64,000 nucleotides of DNA, taken from contig NC_058522.1 of assembly GCF_904849725.1 (NCBI RefSeq), forward strand, positions 460,228,844-460,292,843, given 5' to 3'. The DNA is from Hordeum vulgare subsp. vulgare. Its lineage: Eukaryota > Streptophyta > Magnoliopsida > Poales > Poaceae. Positions 12,733 to 24,440 of the stretch are shown one piece after another (within the stretch, counting starts at the first letter, position 1; each line of letters begins with the position of its first letter). The notes beneath the pieces were generated by a model that saw only the letters and a list, made by a program, of their open reading frames with translations, searched no databases and had not been told where the DNA came from. The position numbers and the translations under genes are program-made.

Positions 12733-12750
12733 TGGCGTCGTTGCCGGGGA
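12733..12750 (+). other. Primer-binding site of Gypsy no. 2
   Basis: TGGCGTCGTTGCCGGGGA, 10 bases inside the LTR, one base from the tRNA-Asp-type sequence TGGCGCCGTTGCCGGGGA. Confidence 0.8.
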
Positions 12751-12958
12751 AGGAGATATATATCCAAGTAGGTCTCACAAACTCATCTCTTGCATTTACT
12801 TTTTTGCCAGTTGCCTCTCGTTTTCCTCTCCCCCACTTCACATTTGCCTTTTTCGTTTGCCTTTTTCGTTCGCCCTTTTCTCTCGTTTGCCTTTCCGTTG
12901 CTTGTGTGCTATGTGCCTTCATTATGCTTGCATATTCGCTTGCTGAAAATCTAGTGAT

Positions 12959-13666
12959 ATGGATCCTCATCCACTTGCTAATCTCTTTAAGAGATCCACT
13001 TATGTGGAACCAATTGCTAGTGAATTGAGTGCACTTGACTATCTTTATGGAGTTTTGCTTGAGATGCGTGAATCTGAAAATCGTGATGAAGAAACTTATG
13101 AAGTGATTCACGAGGGCTCCTTGAATGAAAAGCATGATTGCAATGGTTTCACTATAAATCCTATTAGTGACAATCATGCTAAAAATATGCAAAACCCTAA
13201 GCTTGGGGATGCTAGTTTTGGTATGTCCCCTACTTGTTGCAATAATCATGATTGGGGTGATGATCTTTCTTATGATCTTGAAAATTTGTTCAAGCCTCAT
13301 GATGATTATGATATTTGCAATATTATTGAAAGTGGGTTGGGAGAAGTCATGACTTTAGATGATAATCCCACTATTTTTGAAGAGCGTCAACTTTGCATGC
13401 ATGTGGGTCATGAAAAGAATATCCTATGTGATAGCTATATCATTGAATTCGAATATGATCCCACATGTAATTGCTATGAGAAAGGAAAATATTGTGGTAG
13501 AAACTTTCATGTTACCAAATTACCTCTCGTTATGTGGATATTGCTACTGTCTCTTTCTTCTTCCTTGCATATGGCAACTATTGGTTGTCTTGACAATCTG
13601 TTTTCCTATAAAACGCCTATGCATAGGAAGTATGTTAGAGTTAGATGTGATTTTCACATGCTTTAG
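12959..13666 (+). CDS. Sole ORF of Gypsy no. 2, hydrophobic C-terminal segment
   Basis: A 235-residue ORF from MDPHPLANLF to the stop at 13664-13666, in the position normally held by gag. The ATG is the first after in-frame stops in the leader. The protein is acidic, with many Asp/Glu/Asn residues and Cys-rich patches (TCCNNHDW; CNCYEKGKYCG). Near residues 187-210 it has a hydrophobic stretch (LPLVMWILLLSLSSSLHMAT) that could span a membrane. I see no gag capsid motif, zinc knuckle, protease or reverse transcriptase signature. Directly downstream is GGGAGGCAACCCAA (about 13751-13764), a motif I associate with Athila-type Gypsy elements. It might be a remnant of gag or of an envelope-like ORF. 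Function is unknown. Confidence 0.6.
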   Translation: MDPHPLANLFKRSTYVEPIASELSALDYLYGVLLEMRESENRDEETYEVIHEGSLNEKHDCNGFTINPISDNHAKNMQNPKLGDASFGMSPTCCNNHDWGDDLSYDLENLFKPHDDYDICNIIESGLGEVMTLDDNPTIFEERQLCMHVGHEKNILCDSYIIEFEYDPTCNCYEKGKYCGRNFHVTKLPLVMWILLLSLSSSLHMATIGCLDNLFSYKTPMHRKYVRVRCDFHML

Positions 13667-16380
13667 GATGCTCTCGTTGTGTTTCAATTCTTGTCTTTTG
13701 TGAGAGCATCCTTGAATGCCTAGCTAAGCGCGTTAAACAGTAGCGCTTGTTGGGAGGCAACCCAATGAATCTATCTTTTTTCTTTCTGTTTTGTGTTTTC
13801 CACACTTCCATAATTCTGTTATGATTGTGTGTTTTGTGTTTCTTTTTGCGTTTGTGCCAAGCAAATCTGTTATTATTAGTCTTGGGGATGATCGTTAGGT
13901 CATGCTGGAAAAGACAGAAACTTTCTGCTCACGAAATGAATTTTCATTTTTTTTTCTGTAAGAGAGTTTGAGTTGATTCTTCTTGCTGCTGATTTCTACG
14001 CAAATTCTTAAGACTGTCGTAATTGTTCAGAAGTTTTGAAGTACCAGAAGTATATGAAATATACAGATTTCTACAGACTGGTCTGCTGTTAACAGATTAT
14101 GTTTTTGTTGTGTTGGTTGCTTATTTTGATGAAACTATGGATAGTATCGGGGGTATTAGCCATGGAAGATTGAAAATACAGTAACCCAACATCAGCAAAA
14201 GTATAATTTAAGTTTTCTACAGTACCTAAGGAAGTGGTGGTTTGCTTTCTCATACTAATGTTATCACGAGTTTCTGTTTAAGTTTCGTGTTGTGAAGTTT
14301 TCAAGTTTTGGGTGAAGTTCTTATGGACAAAGAGATAAAGAGTGGCAAGAGCTCAAGCTTGGGGATGCCCAAGGCACCCCAAGAGATTCAAGGATACCGT
14401 AAAAGCCTAAGCTTGGGGATGCCCCGGGAAGGCATCCCCCCTCTCGTCTTCAATCCATCGGTAACGTTACTTGGGGCTATATTTTTATTCACCACATGTT
14501 ATGTGTTTTGCTTGGAGCGTCTTGTATCATAGGAGTCTTTTATTTTTGTTGTGTCACAGTCATCCTTGCTGCACACCTAGAGAGAGAGAGACATGCACTC
14601 ATCGTGATTTTGTCGAGCTTCACTTATATCCTTTGGTGGACAATTCAGCTCACATGTGCTTCACTTATATCTTTTGAGCTAATTGATTTTGCTCTATGTG
14701 CTTCACTTATATATTTTAGAGCACAGCGGTGCGTGGCTTGGTAGTTGATCTATGCTTTCAAAGTAGTCTCAAAAGGGGTAGTTATCCAAAGGGATACGAA
14801 AACTTCCACCTTCATGTGCATTGAATAGTTAGAGAAGTTTGATTCATCTCAATTAGTTTTGAGTTGTGGTTGTGGTAATATTGAAGTTATGCTAGTAAGG
14901 TGTTGTGGATCTAGAAATACTTGTGTTGAAGTTAGTGATTCCCGTAGCATGCATGTATGGTGAACCGCTATGTGATGAAGTCTGAGCATGATTAGTCTAT
15001 TGATTGTCATCCTTTGTGTGGCGGTCGGGATCGCGCGATGGTTTATACTTACCAACCCTTCCCCTAGGGGTATGCATTGAATGCTTTGTTTCGATTACTA
15101 ATAAAACTTTTGCAACAAGTATATGAGTTCTTCATGACTAATGTTGAGTCCATGGTTTAGATGCACTTTCACCTTCCACCATCACTATCTTCTTAGTGCC
15201 GTGCAACTTTCGCCGGTGCACAAAATCCACCATTAGCCTCCCTCAAAACAGCCACCATACCTACCTACTATGGCTTTTTCAAAGTCATTCCGAGATATAT
15301 TTCCATGCAACTACCACCATGACATGTGCCACCACTTCTACATTGCCATTGCATGATCGTAAGATAGCTAGCATGATGTTCCCATTAATGTCTATGCCAT
15401 GCTAGATCATTGTCACGGTACACTACCGAAGGCATTCCTTATAGAGTCATCATTGCTCTAAGTTTTGAGTTGTAAGTGTGATTATCATCATTGATGGAGC
15501 ATTGTCCCATGTGGGGAAATAAAAGAGGCCAGCGAAGCCCATATACAAAAAGAGGCCAAAGATGCCCACCAAAAAAAGAGGCCAAGACCCACCAAAAAAA
15601 ATGAGAGAAAAAGAGAGAAGGGACAATGCTACTATCCTTCCAGACTTGTGCTTATTAAGCACCGCGATCTTCATGATTGATATTCTCTCGTTTTGTCACC
15701 ACCATATAGCTAGTGGGAAATTTTCATTATATAACTTGGCTTGTATATTCCAATGATAGGTTTCTCAAAATTGCCTTAGGTCTTCGTGAGCAAGCAAGTT
15801 GGATGCACACCCACTAGTTTTCTTTAAGAGCTTTCACATACTCTTAGCTCTAGTGCATCATTTGTATGGAAATCCCTACTCATTCACATTGATATCTATT
15901 GATGAGCATCTCCACAGCTCATTGATATGCCTAGTTAATGTGATCATCTTCTCCTTGTTTGTCTTGCAACCTCCACCACATTCCACACCACTTATAGTGC
16001 TAAAACCATGGATCACTCTCATGTATTGCGTGAGAGTTGAAAAGGTTTGAGAAAGTAAAGGTGTGAAAACAATTACTTGGCCAATGTCGGGGTTGTGCAT
16101 GATTTAAATTTGTTGTGCAATGATGATAGAGCATAGCCAGACTATATGCTTTTGTAGGGATAACTTTCTTTTGGCCTTGTTATTTTGAAAGTTCATGATT
16201 ACCTTGCTAGTTTGCTTGAAGTATTATTGTTTCCACATCAATAGCAAACTATTGTTTTGAATCTAATGGATCTGAACATTCACGTCACCTAAGAGGAGTT
16301 ACAAAGGACATCTATGCTAGGTAGCATGAAAGCATCAAAAATTCATTCTTTATCACTTCCCTACTCGAGGACGAGCAGGA
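13667..16380 (+). other. Non-coding internal region of Gypsy no. 2
   Basis: 2.7 kb without a convincing ORF. It contains repeated copies of CTTGGGGATG (13881, 14358, 14412), each like the polypurine-tract region at the 3' LTR, and the tandem words CACTTATATCTTTTG/CACTTATATATTTTA near 14620-14720. It is T-rich on the plus strand. No pol remnant is seen even in broken form. Confidence 0.6.
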
Positions 16381-16383
16381 GTT

Positions 16384-16398
16384 AAGCTTGGGGATGCT
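16384..16398 (+). other. Polypurine-tract-like end of Gypsy no. 2
   Basis: AAGCTTGGGGATGCT directly before the 3' LTR, the expected plus-strand priming region. Confidence 0.65.
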
Positions 16399-18050
16399 TG
16401 ACACGTCTTAAACGTATCTATAATTTTTGATGGTTTCATGCTGTTATCTTGTCATCTTTGGATGTTTTATGTACCTTTTATATCTTTTTTGGGACTAACT
16501 TATTAATTCAGTGCCAAGTGCCAGTTCTTGTTTTTCTGTGTTTTTGGCTCTTTTCAGATCTGATTTTAGAACGGAGTCCAAACGAAATAAAATCCCCGAA
16601 ATGATTTTTTCCCGAACGGAAGAAGATCAGGGGGCTTGAGGGCTAAGCCAGGAGAGCTACACGGGGCCCACAAGCCAGGTAGCCGCCACCAGGGGGCGGT
16701 GGCTAGCAGGCTTGTGGCCTCCCTAGAGCCCCCCTGACCTAGCTCCTTCGCCTATATAATCCCTAAAATACAGGAAAAAAATCAGGGAATCCACGAAAAC
16801 ACTTTTCCGCCACCGCAAACTTCCGTTTCCGCGAGATCTCATCTGGAGACCCTTCCTGGTGCCGTGCCGGAGGGGACTTTGGAGTTGGAGGGCTTCTACA
16901 TCAACATCATCGCCCCTCCAATGACTCGTGAGTAGTTCACTTCAGACCTATGGGTCCGTAGTTAGTAGCTAGATGGCTTCTTCTCTCTCTTGGATCTTCA
17001 ATACAAAGTCCTCCATGATCTTCATGGATATCTATCCGATGTAATCCTCTTTGGCGGTGTGTTTGTCGAGATCCGATGAATTGTGGATTTGTGATCAGAT
17101 TATCTATGATATATATTTGAGTCATTGCTGATTTCTTATATGCATGATTTGATATCCTTGTAAGTCTCTCCGAGTCTTGGGTTTTGTTTGGCCAACTAGA
17201 TCTATGATTCTTGCAATGGGAGAAGTGCTTGGTTTTGGGTTCTTACCGTGTGGTGACCTTTCCTAGTGATAGTAGGGGCAGCAAGGCACACATCGTGTAG
17301 TTTCCATCAAGGGTAACAAGGTGGGATTTGTCATAGATATGAGATTGTCCATCTACATCATGTCATCTTTCTTAAGGCGTTACTTTGTTCTTTTGGACTT
17401 AATACACTAGATGCATGCTGGATAGCGGTTGACGTGTGGAGTAATAGTAGTAGATGCAGAAAGTATCGGTCTACTTGTTTTGGATGTGATGCCTATAGAT
17501 ATAATCATTGCCATAGATGACGTCACGACTTTGCGCGGTTCTATCAATTGCTCGACAGTAATTTGTTCACCCACCGTCTACTTTCTTTCATGAGAGAAGC
17601 CACTAGTAAACACTATGGCCCTCGGGTCTATTCACACCTATCGTTTCCACTTTCGCTTTTACTTTGCTTTGTTACTTTGTTGCTTTCAGTTCTCACTTGG
17701 CAAACAATCTACAAGGGATTGACAACCCCTTCATAGTGCTGGGAGCAAGCTTTTTGTGTTTGTGCAGGTACTTGTGATACTCCTTCATTGGATCGATACC
17801 TTGGTTCTCAAAACTGAGGGAAATACTTACCACCGCTGTGCTACATCACCCTTTCCGCTTCGAGGGAACACCAACGCAAGGCTCCAAGGCCACGGGGGGA
17901 AATCCTTTGCATATTTGCCTAGGAAGTCCCTTAAGGCTTAGCCGTAGCAGAAGGATTCCTGGTGCCGTTGCTGAGGAGTATCATGACAAGAACAGTCTCC
18001 CGTCAGCACATGTTTCTGGCACCGTTGGAAGGTCTTTTGTTGCAATAGCA
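16399..18050 (+). repeat. 3' LTR of Gypsy no. 2
   Basis: Begins TGACACGTCTTAAACGTATC and ends GTTGCAATAGCA, and is co-linear with 11070-12722 along its whole length. It is followed directly by the target duplication GATAA. Confidence 0.88.
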
Positions 18051-18290
18051 GATAACAGCCGACAGGATTACATCCCCACGCAATCGCACTGGGAGTGTCA
18101 GGTACGACGTCATGTCACGGACGCATGGACTGTAGAGGAAGCTGGTGAGTTTCTCAAGCGAGGTGATAGCCCTTTGTGCCATTGTCAAGGTGGCCGAGAG
18201 TGTGGATGGTGTAGCCGTGGTCGATGCCGAGTCGGGGTGGCATGTGTCAAGGTAGTCGCCTTGGAGCTGCGGGCGCAAGGAACCGCCGGG
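18051..18290 (-). mobile_element. Internal fragment of the unclassified LTR-like element
   Basis: 240 GC-rich bases between Gypsy no. 2 and Angela no. 2. They start with the Gypsy target duplication GATAA and end with the Angela duplication CCGGG. A minus-strand open frame (18278-18003) partly covers it, with no domain recognised. The flanks join to 11069 on the left and 28822 on the right once the two insertions are removed. Confidence 0.5.
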
Positions 18291-20085
18291 TGTTGGAAAT
18301 ATGCCCTAGTGGCGATAATAAATTAGTTATTATTACATTTCTTTGTTCATGATAATCCTTGATTATCCATGCAATAATTGTATTGAACTGAAACTCAAAT
18401 ACATGTGTGGATACCTAGACAAAACACTGTCCCTAGTGAGCCTCTAGTTAACTAGCTCGTTGATCAAAGGCGGTCAAGGTTTCTTGGCCATAGACAAGTG
18501 TTGTCACTTGATAACGGGATCACATCATTAGGAGAATGATGTGATGGACAAGACCCAAACTATAAATGTAGCATATGATCGTGTAAGTTTATTGCTACTG
18601 TTTTCTGCATGTCAATGTATCTGTTCCTATGACCATGAGATCATGCAACTCTCGGACAACGGGGAATACCTTGTGTGTTATCAAACGTCGCAACGTCACT
18701 CGGTGAGTATAAAGGTGCTCTGCAAGTATCTCCAAAGGTGTATGTTGGGTTGGCATGGATCAGGACTGGGATTTGTCACTCCGTGTGACGGAGAGGTATC
18801 TCAGGGCCCACTCGGTAATACAACATCACAATAAGCCTTGCAAGCAATGTGACTAAGAAGTTAGTCATGTGATCTTGTATTACGGAACGAGTAAATAGAC
18901 TTGCGAGTAACGAGATTGAACTAGGTATAGAGATATCGACGATCGAATAACGGGCAAGTAACATACCGAAGGAGAAAGGGAACTGCATACGGGATTATCT
19001 GAATCCTTGACATAGAGGTTCAACCGATAGAGATCTTCGTAGAATATGTAGGAGCCAATATGGACATCCAGGACCCGCTATTGGTTATTGACCGGGGAGT
19101 GTCTCAGGTCATGTCTACATAGTTCTCGAACTCGCAGGGTCTGCACAGTTAAGGTTCAGTGACGTTTTGGTATAGTTGAGTTATAGGTGTTGGTGACTGA
19201 AGGTTTCTCAGAGTCCCGGATGAGATCCAGGATGTCACGAGAAGTTCCTGAATGGTCCAGAAACGAGGATTGATATATAGGAAGTTGGTATTCGGATTCC
19301 AGGAAGGTTTCGGGCATTACCGACAATGTGTCGGGAGTGACGAATGGGTTTCGGGGGTCCACCTAGTGGGACCACCACTCCCGGAGTGGGCCACATGAAC
19401 TCTGGGGTGGCGCAACAGCCCCTGGTGGACTGGCCAATCAACCAAACAAGGACCATGAGGAAAAAGGTGGAAAATCCAAAAAAGGTGGACAAATGGGAGA
19501 GGAGTCCTCCTCCAAGTGGAATTGGAGGAGGACTCTTCCCTCCTTGCTTCGGGTGAGCCAAGGGAGGCTTCCCTTGGTGGGCAAGCCTCCTCCCTCCTTC
19601 CTCTCCTATATATACTAGAGTTTTTGAGGGTTTTTACACATAATTTTCAGCCACGTGCTACCCTCTCCTCTAGATCGGTTTTCAGCATCGCTTAGGCAAA
19701 GCCCTGCTTGAATAGATCCACCACCACCACCACCATGCCGTCGTGCTAGAGAACTCATCTACCTCTCCGCCCCTCTTGCTGTATCAAGAAGGCGGGGGTC
19801 GTCATCGAGCTGTACATGTGCTTGACGCGGAGGTGTCGTCCATTCAGCACTAGATCGGGATGGATCGTGATGGGATCACGGGACGGATCGTGATGAGATC
19901 GCGGGACGGGTTGCAATTTGGATCGAGAAAATGTTACACTACATCAACCGTGTTATATACGCTTACGCTTAGCGATCTACAAGGGTATGTAGATTCACTC
20001 TCCCCTCTCGTAGATGATTATCACCATGGATATGTATTGCGTGTGCGTAGGAAATTTTTTGTTTCCCATGCAACGTTCCCCAACA
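18291..20085 (+). repeat. 5' LTR of Angela no. 2
   Basis: 1795 bp, TGTTGGAAATATGCCCTAGT to CGTTCCCCAACA. It carries a TATATATA box at 19607-19614, the usual promoter position late in the LTR of this family. Confidence 0.88.
19607..19614 (+). promoter_or_regulatory. TATA box in Angela no. 2 LTR
   Basis: CTATATATACTAGAG context, conserved in all three Angela elements here and in the expected LTR promoter position. Activity cannot be judged from sequence. Confidence 0.5.
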
Positions 20086-20086
20086 G

Positions 20087-20099
20087 TGGCATCATGAGC
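20087..20099 (+). other. Altered primer-binding site of Angela no. 2
   Basis: TGGCATCATGAGC in place of the intact TGGTATCAGAGC. Identical to the altered site of Angela no. 1. Confidence 0.75.
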
Positions 20100-21330
20100 T
20101 AGGCTCATGCGTAGATGATATCTCGAGTAGAACACAAAAGAGTTTGTGGGCTTTGATGTTCAATTTGCTGACCTCCTTAGTCTTTTCTTGATTCAACGAC
20201 ATTGTTGGATTGAAGCGGCCCAGACCAACTTTACTCGTATGCTTACAAGAGACCGGTTTCATCAACTGACATGCAACTTGTTGCATAAATATGACTGGCG
20301 GGTGTTTGTTTCTTCAACTTTAGTTGAATCGGATTTGACTGAGCTGGTCCTTGGAGATGGTTAAATAGCAATTTGCATATCACCATTGTGGCTTTGCGTA
20401 AGTAAGATGCGATCATACTAGATACCCATAGCAGCCACGTAAAAGATGCAACAACAAGTTAAAGGACGTCTAACTTGTTTTTGCACGGTATGAATGTGAT
20501 GTAATATGGCCAAAGACATGATATGATATATTGGATGTATGATATGATCATGTTGTAATAGTTAAATATCGGCTTGCACGTTGATGCTACGGCAACCGGC
20601 AAGAGCCATAGGGTTGTCTTTAAACTAACGTTTGTGCTTGCAGATGCATTTACTATATCACTAGGTTGTAGCTTTAGTAGTGATAGCATAGATAGCGCGA
20701 CAACCTCGATGGCGGCACGATGATGGAGATCATGGTGCGGCGCTGGTGACGATGGAGATCATGCCGGTGCTTTGGTGATGGAGATCAAGAAGCACAAGTT
20801 CATGGCCATATCATGTCACTTATGATTTGCATGTGATGTTAATCCTTTTATGCACCTTGTTTTTCTTAGGACGGCGGTAGCATTATAAGGTGACCCCTCA
20901 CTAAAGTTTCAAGATAAAATTGTGTTCTCCCCGACTATGCACCGTTGCGAAAGTTCATCATTTTGAGACACGACGTGATGATTGGGTGTGATAGACTCAA
21001 CGATCACATACAACGGGTGCAAAACAGTTGCACAGGCAGAACACTTGGGTTAAACTTGACGAGCCTAGCATGTACAGACATCGCCTCGGAACACAAGAGA
21101 CCGAAAGGTCGAGCATGAATCATATAGTTGATATGATCAACATGGAGATGTTCACCTTTGAAGCTAAACTCAACTCACGTGATGATCGGACTTCAGTTAG
21201 TGGATTTGGATCGTGCGTCACTCGAATGTCTAGAGGGATGTCTATTTGAGTGGGAGTTCTTAAGTAATATGATTAATTGAACTCATTATCATGAACATAG
21301 TCAAAAGGTCTTTGCAAATTATGTTGTAGC
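20100..21330 (+). other. Angela no. 2 leader, non-coding
   Basis: Co-linear with the leader of Angela no. 3 (45057-46295), including the ATGGAGATCATG words at 20720-20790. No coding sequence is recognised. Confidence 0.6.
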
Positions 21331-22568
21331 TTGCGCTGTAGCTCTACTGTTTTAGATATGTTCCTAGAGAAAATTTACTTGAAAGTTGATAGTAGCAATT
21401 ATGCAGACTGGGTCCGTAAACTGAGGATTGTCCTCATTGCTGCGCAGAAGGCTTATGTCCTTAATGCACCGCTCGGTGTGTTGAACCTCGAGCGTCGTCT
21501 TTGGATGTTGCGAACATCTGACATACACGTTTTTGATGACTACGTGATAGTTCAGTGTGTAATGCTTAACGACTTAGAATTAAGGCGTCGAAGATGTTTT
21601 GAACGTCATGGAACATCTGGGATGTTCCAATAGATGAAATTGGGATTTCATGCTCGTGCCCTTGTTGAGAGGTATGAGACCTCCAACAAGATTTTTTGTC
21701 TACAAATTAAGGGAGAAAAGCTCAATCGTTGAGCATGTGCTTAGATTGTTTGAGTGCTAAGATCGCTTGAATCGAGTGGGAGTTGATGTTCCAGATGAGA
21801 TAGTGATTGTTCTCCAAAGTCACTGCCACCAAGCTACTAGAGCTTCGTGATGAACTATAACATATCAAGGATAGATATGATGATCCTTGAGCTATTCGCG
21901 ATGTTTGACACCGCGAAAGTAGAAATCAAGTAGGAGCATCAATTGATGATGGCTAGTAAAACCACTGGTTTCAAGAAGGGCAAGGGCAAGAAGGGATACT
22001 TCATGAAACGGCAAACCAGTTGCTGCTCTAGTGAAGAGACCCAAGGTTGAACCCCAAACCCGACACTAAGTGCTTCTGTAATGAGGGGAATAGTCACTGA
22101 AGAGGAACTACCCTAGATACTTGGTAGATGAGAAGGCTGGCAAAGTTGACAAATGTATATTGGATATACATGATATTGATGTGTGCTTTACTAGTACTCC
22201 TAGTAGCATCAGGGTATTAGATACCGGTTCGGATGCTAAGTGTTAGTAACTCAAAATAAAAGCTACAGAATAAACAGAGACTAGCTAAAGGCGAGGTGAC
22301 GATATGTGATTAAGTGTTTCCAAGGTTGATGTGATCAAACATCGCACGCTCCATCTACCATCGGGATTAGTGTTGAACCTAAATAAATGTTATTTGGTGT
22401 TTGCATTGAACATGAACATGATTAGATCATGTTTATTGCAATACGATTATTCATTTAAAGAGAATAATGGTTATTATATTTGCTTGAATAGATACCTTCA
22501 ATGGTTTATTGAATCTCGATCGTAGTGGTTCACATGTTCATGATATTGTTGCCAAAAGATACAAAGTA

Positions 22569-24440
22569 CTCCCTCCGTTCCTAAATATAAGTCTTTCTAG
22601 AGATTTCACTAGGGGACTACTGATGCGTCTCCATCGCATCTACTTTTCCAAACTCTTTTCCCCTTGTTTTGGACTCTAATTTGCATGATTTGAATGGAAC
22701 TAACCTCGACTGATGTTGTTTTCAGCAGAATTGCCTTCGTGTTATTTTTGTGCAGAAATCAAAGTTCTCCAAACGTCCTGAAAATTTACGGGGAGCAGTT
22801 TTGAAAAATATCTGCGCCAAGTTCCACCTGAGGGGGTGGGCCAGTGGGCCACAAGCCCTGGCTCCGCCACCCCCCCCCCCCTGGTGGTGGTGGGCAGGCT
22901 TGTGGGGCCCACACGGCTCTGCCGCCCCCAACCTCAGGTCTATAAGTTCCCTTTCGTCCCAGAAAAAAAAAGAGAAGCTTTCGTCGCGTTTTTGATACGG
23001 AGGCGCCGCCACCACCTGTTCTTCATCTGGAGGGCAGATCTGGAGTCCGTCTTGGGCTCCGGAGAGGGGAAATCGTCGCCATCGTCATCATCAACCTTCT
23101 TCCCTCTCCAATTCCATGAAGCTCTTCGTCGTTCGTGAGTAATCTATTCGTAGGCTCGCTGGGCGGCGATGAGTAGGATGAGATCTATCATGTAATCGAG
23201 TTAGTTTTGATGGGGATTGATCCCTAGTATCCACTATGTTCTTAGATTGATGTTGCTACTACTTTGCCATGCTTAATGCTTGTCACTAGGGCCCGAGTGC
23301 CATGATTTCAGATCTGAAATTATTATGTTGTCACCAATATATGTGTGTTTTAGATCCGATCTTGCAAGTTTTAGTTACCTACTATGTGTTATGATCCGGC
23401 AACCCCGGAGTGACAATAACCGAAACCACTCCCGGTGATGACCATAGTTTGAGGAGTTCATGTGTTCACCAAGTGCTAATGCGTTGGTCCGGTTCTTTAT
23501 TAAAAGGAGAACCTTAATATCCCGTAGTTTCCTTTTGGACCCCGCTGCCACGGGAGGGATGGACAATAGATGTCATGCAAGTCCTTTTCCCTAAGCATGT
23601 ATGACTACACACGGAATGCATGCCTACATCACATTGACGAACGGGAGCTAGCCACATATCTCTTCGTGTTATAGTTGTTGCATGATGAATATCATCCAAA
23701 CAAATCACCGACCCATTGCCTACGAGTTTGTCCTACTGCTGTTACTTGTTTTGCTCTGCTGCTGCTGGTACTTGTCTTGTTGCTGCTGGTACTTGTCTTG
23801 CTCTGCTGCTGCTACTACTGTTGCTATTACTGTCGCTTGCTACTGTTGCTACTTCCTACTACTGTCACTACTGTTGTTACTCGTTACACTGCTCCTACCT
23901 GCTACAATTTTGGTTCACTGGACATTGACGGGAACTGACAACTTCCGTCAACGCGGCAACGGAGGCGCCATTGATACAATCGTTAGGAATAGTCTGCCGT
24001 CAACAGATCGTTTCTGACACCGTTGTTATCATACTACTTTGCTGTTACTACTTTGCTTGTAGATACTAATCTTTCAGGTGTGGTTGAATCTGACAAATTC
24101 AGCTGCTAATACTTGAGAGTATACTCTCACCTCCTGACTGGCAAACCAACAAATTGGGTCGAATACTCTACCCTCGAAAACTGCTGCGAACCCACGCGTT
24201 GGTGGGCCATCAACAACATTCTTCTAGTTCCGTTGCCGGGGAGTGCTGGCAGCATTCTTCTGGTGCCGTTGCAGGAGAAGGTTTTTTGTCATCAGCATTC
24301 ATCTAGCTATCGCCAGAGATTGCAGTCAACTACATACGGAGGAAAATGAGTGAATCTACACATTAAAGTATGTCTATATACATCGTATGTAGTCCCCTAG
24401 TAAAACATCTAAAAAGACCTATATTTAGGAACGGAGGGAG
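22569..24440 (+). mobile_element. Stowaway MITE, split by a Gypsy LTR
   Basis: A Tc1/Mariner-type MITE with terminal inverted repeats CTCCCTCCGTTCCTAAATAT (left) and its complement (right, ending ACGGAGGGAG), flanked by TA (22567-22568 and 24441-24442). The two halves, 22569-22620 and 24334-24440, add up to about 159 bp, the usual size. The middle is occupied by a 1708-bp LTR with its own duplication. Confidence 0.88.
22621..24328 (+). mobile_element. Solo LTR of a Gypsy element (same family as Gypsy no. 1)
   Basis: 1708 bp from TGATGCGTCTCCATCGCATC to GATTGCAGTCA, with a perfect 5-bp target duplication ACTAC (22616-22620 and 24329-24333). It is similar to the LTR at 9304-10656 but extends about 115 bp further at its 3' end. 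That extension holds two primer-site-like motifs (CCGTTGCCGGGGAG about 24228-24241; CTGGTGCCGTTGC about 24259-24271). The clean duplication suggests recombination between two LTRs of a former complete element. Short CTG-rich repeats lie at 23735-23860. Confidence 0.78.

Larger units (their letters stand above)
11070..18050 (+). mobile_element. Gypsy no. 2, complete non-autonomous element
   Basis: An intact 6981-bp LTR element with LTRs of 1653 and 1652 bp, a tRNA-Asp-type primer site, a polypurine-tract-like end, and a perfect 5-bp target duplication GATAA (11065-11069 and 18051-18055). The internal region of 3676 bp has one ORF of 235 codons and no protease, reverse transcriptase or integrase. 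It therefore depends on enzymes from another element. The LTRs are very similar, pointing to a fairly recent insertion. The family resembles Athila-lineage Triticeae elements; I do not name it. Confidence 0.9.

Noticed and set aside
19235..19561. 108-codon minus frame, recurring at 27964-28290
   Set aside because: Same explanation: antisense frame in the Angela LTR, present in both copies.
23716..24017. Leu/Cys-rich frames of 70-111 codons
   Set aside because: Produced by CTG/TACTG short repeats inside the solo Gypsy LTR.
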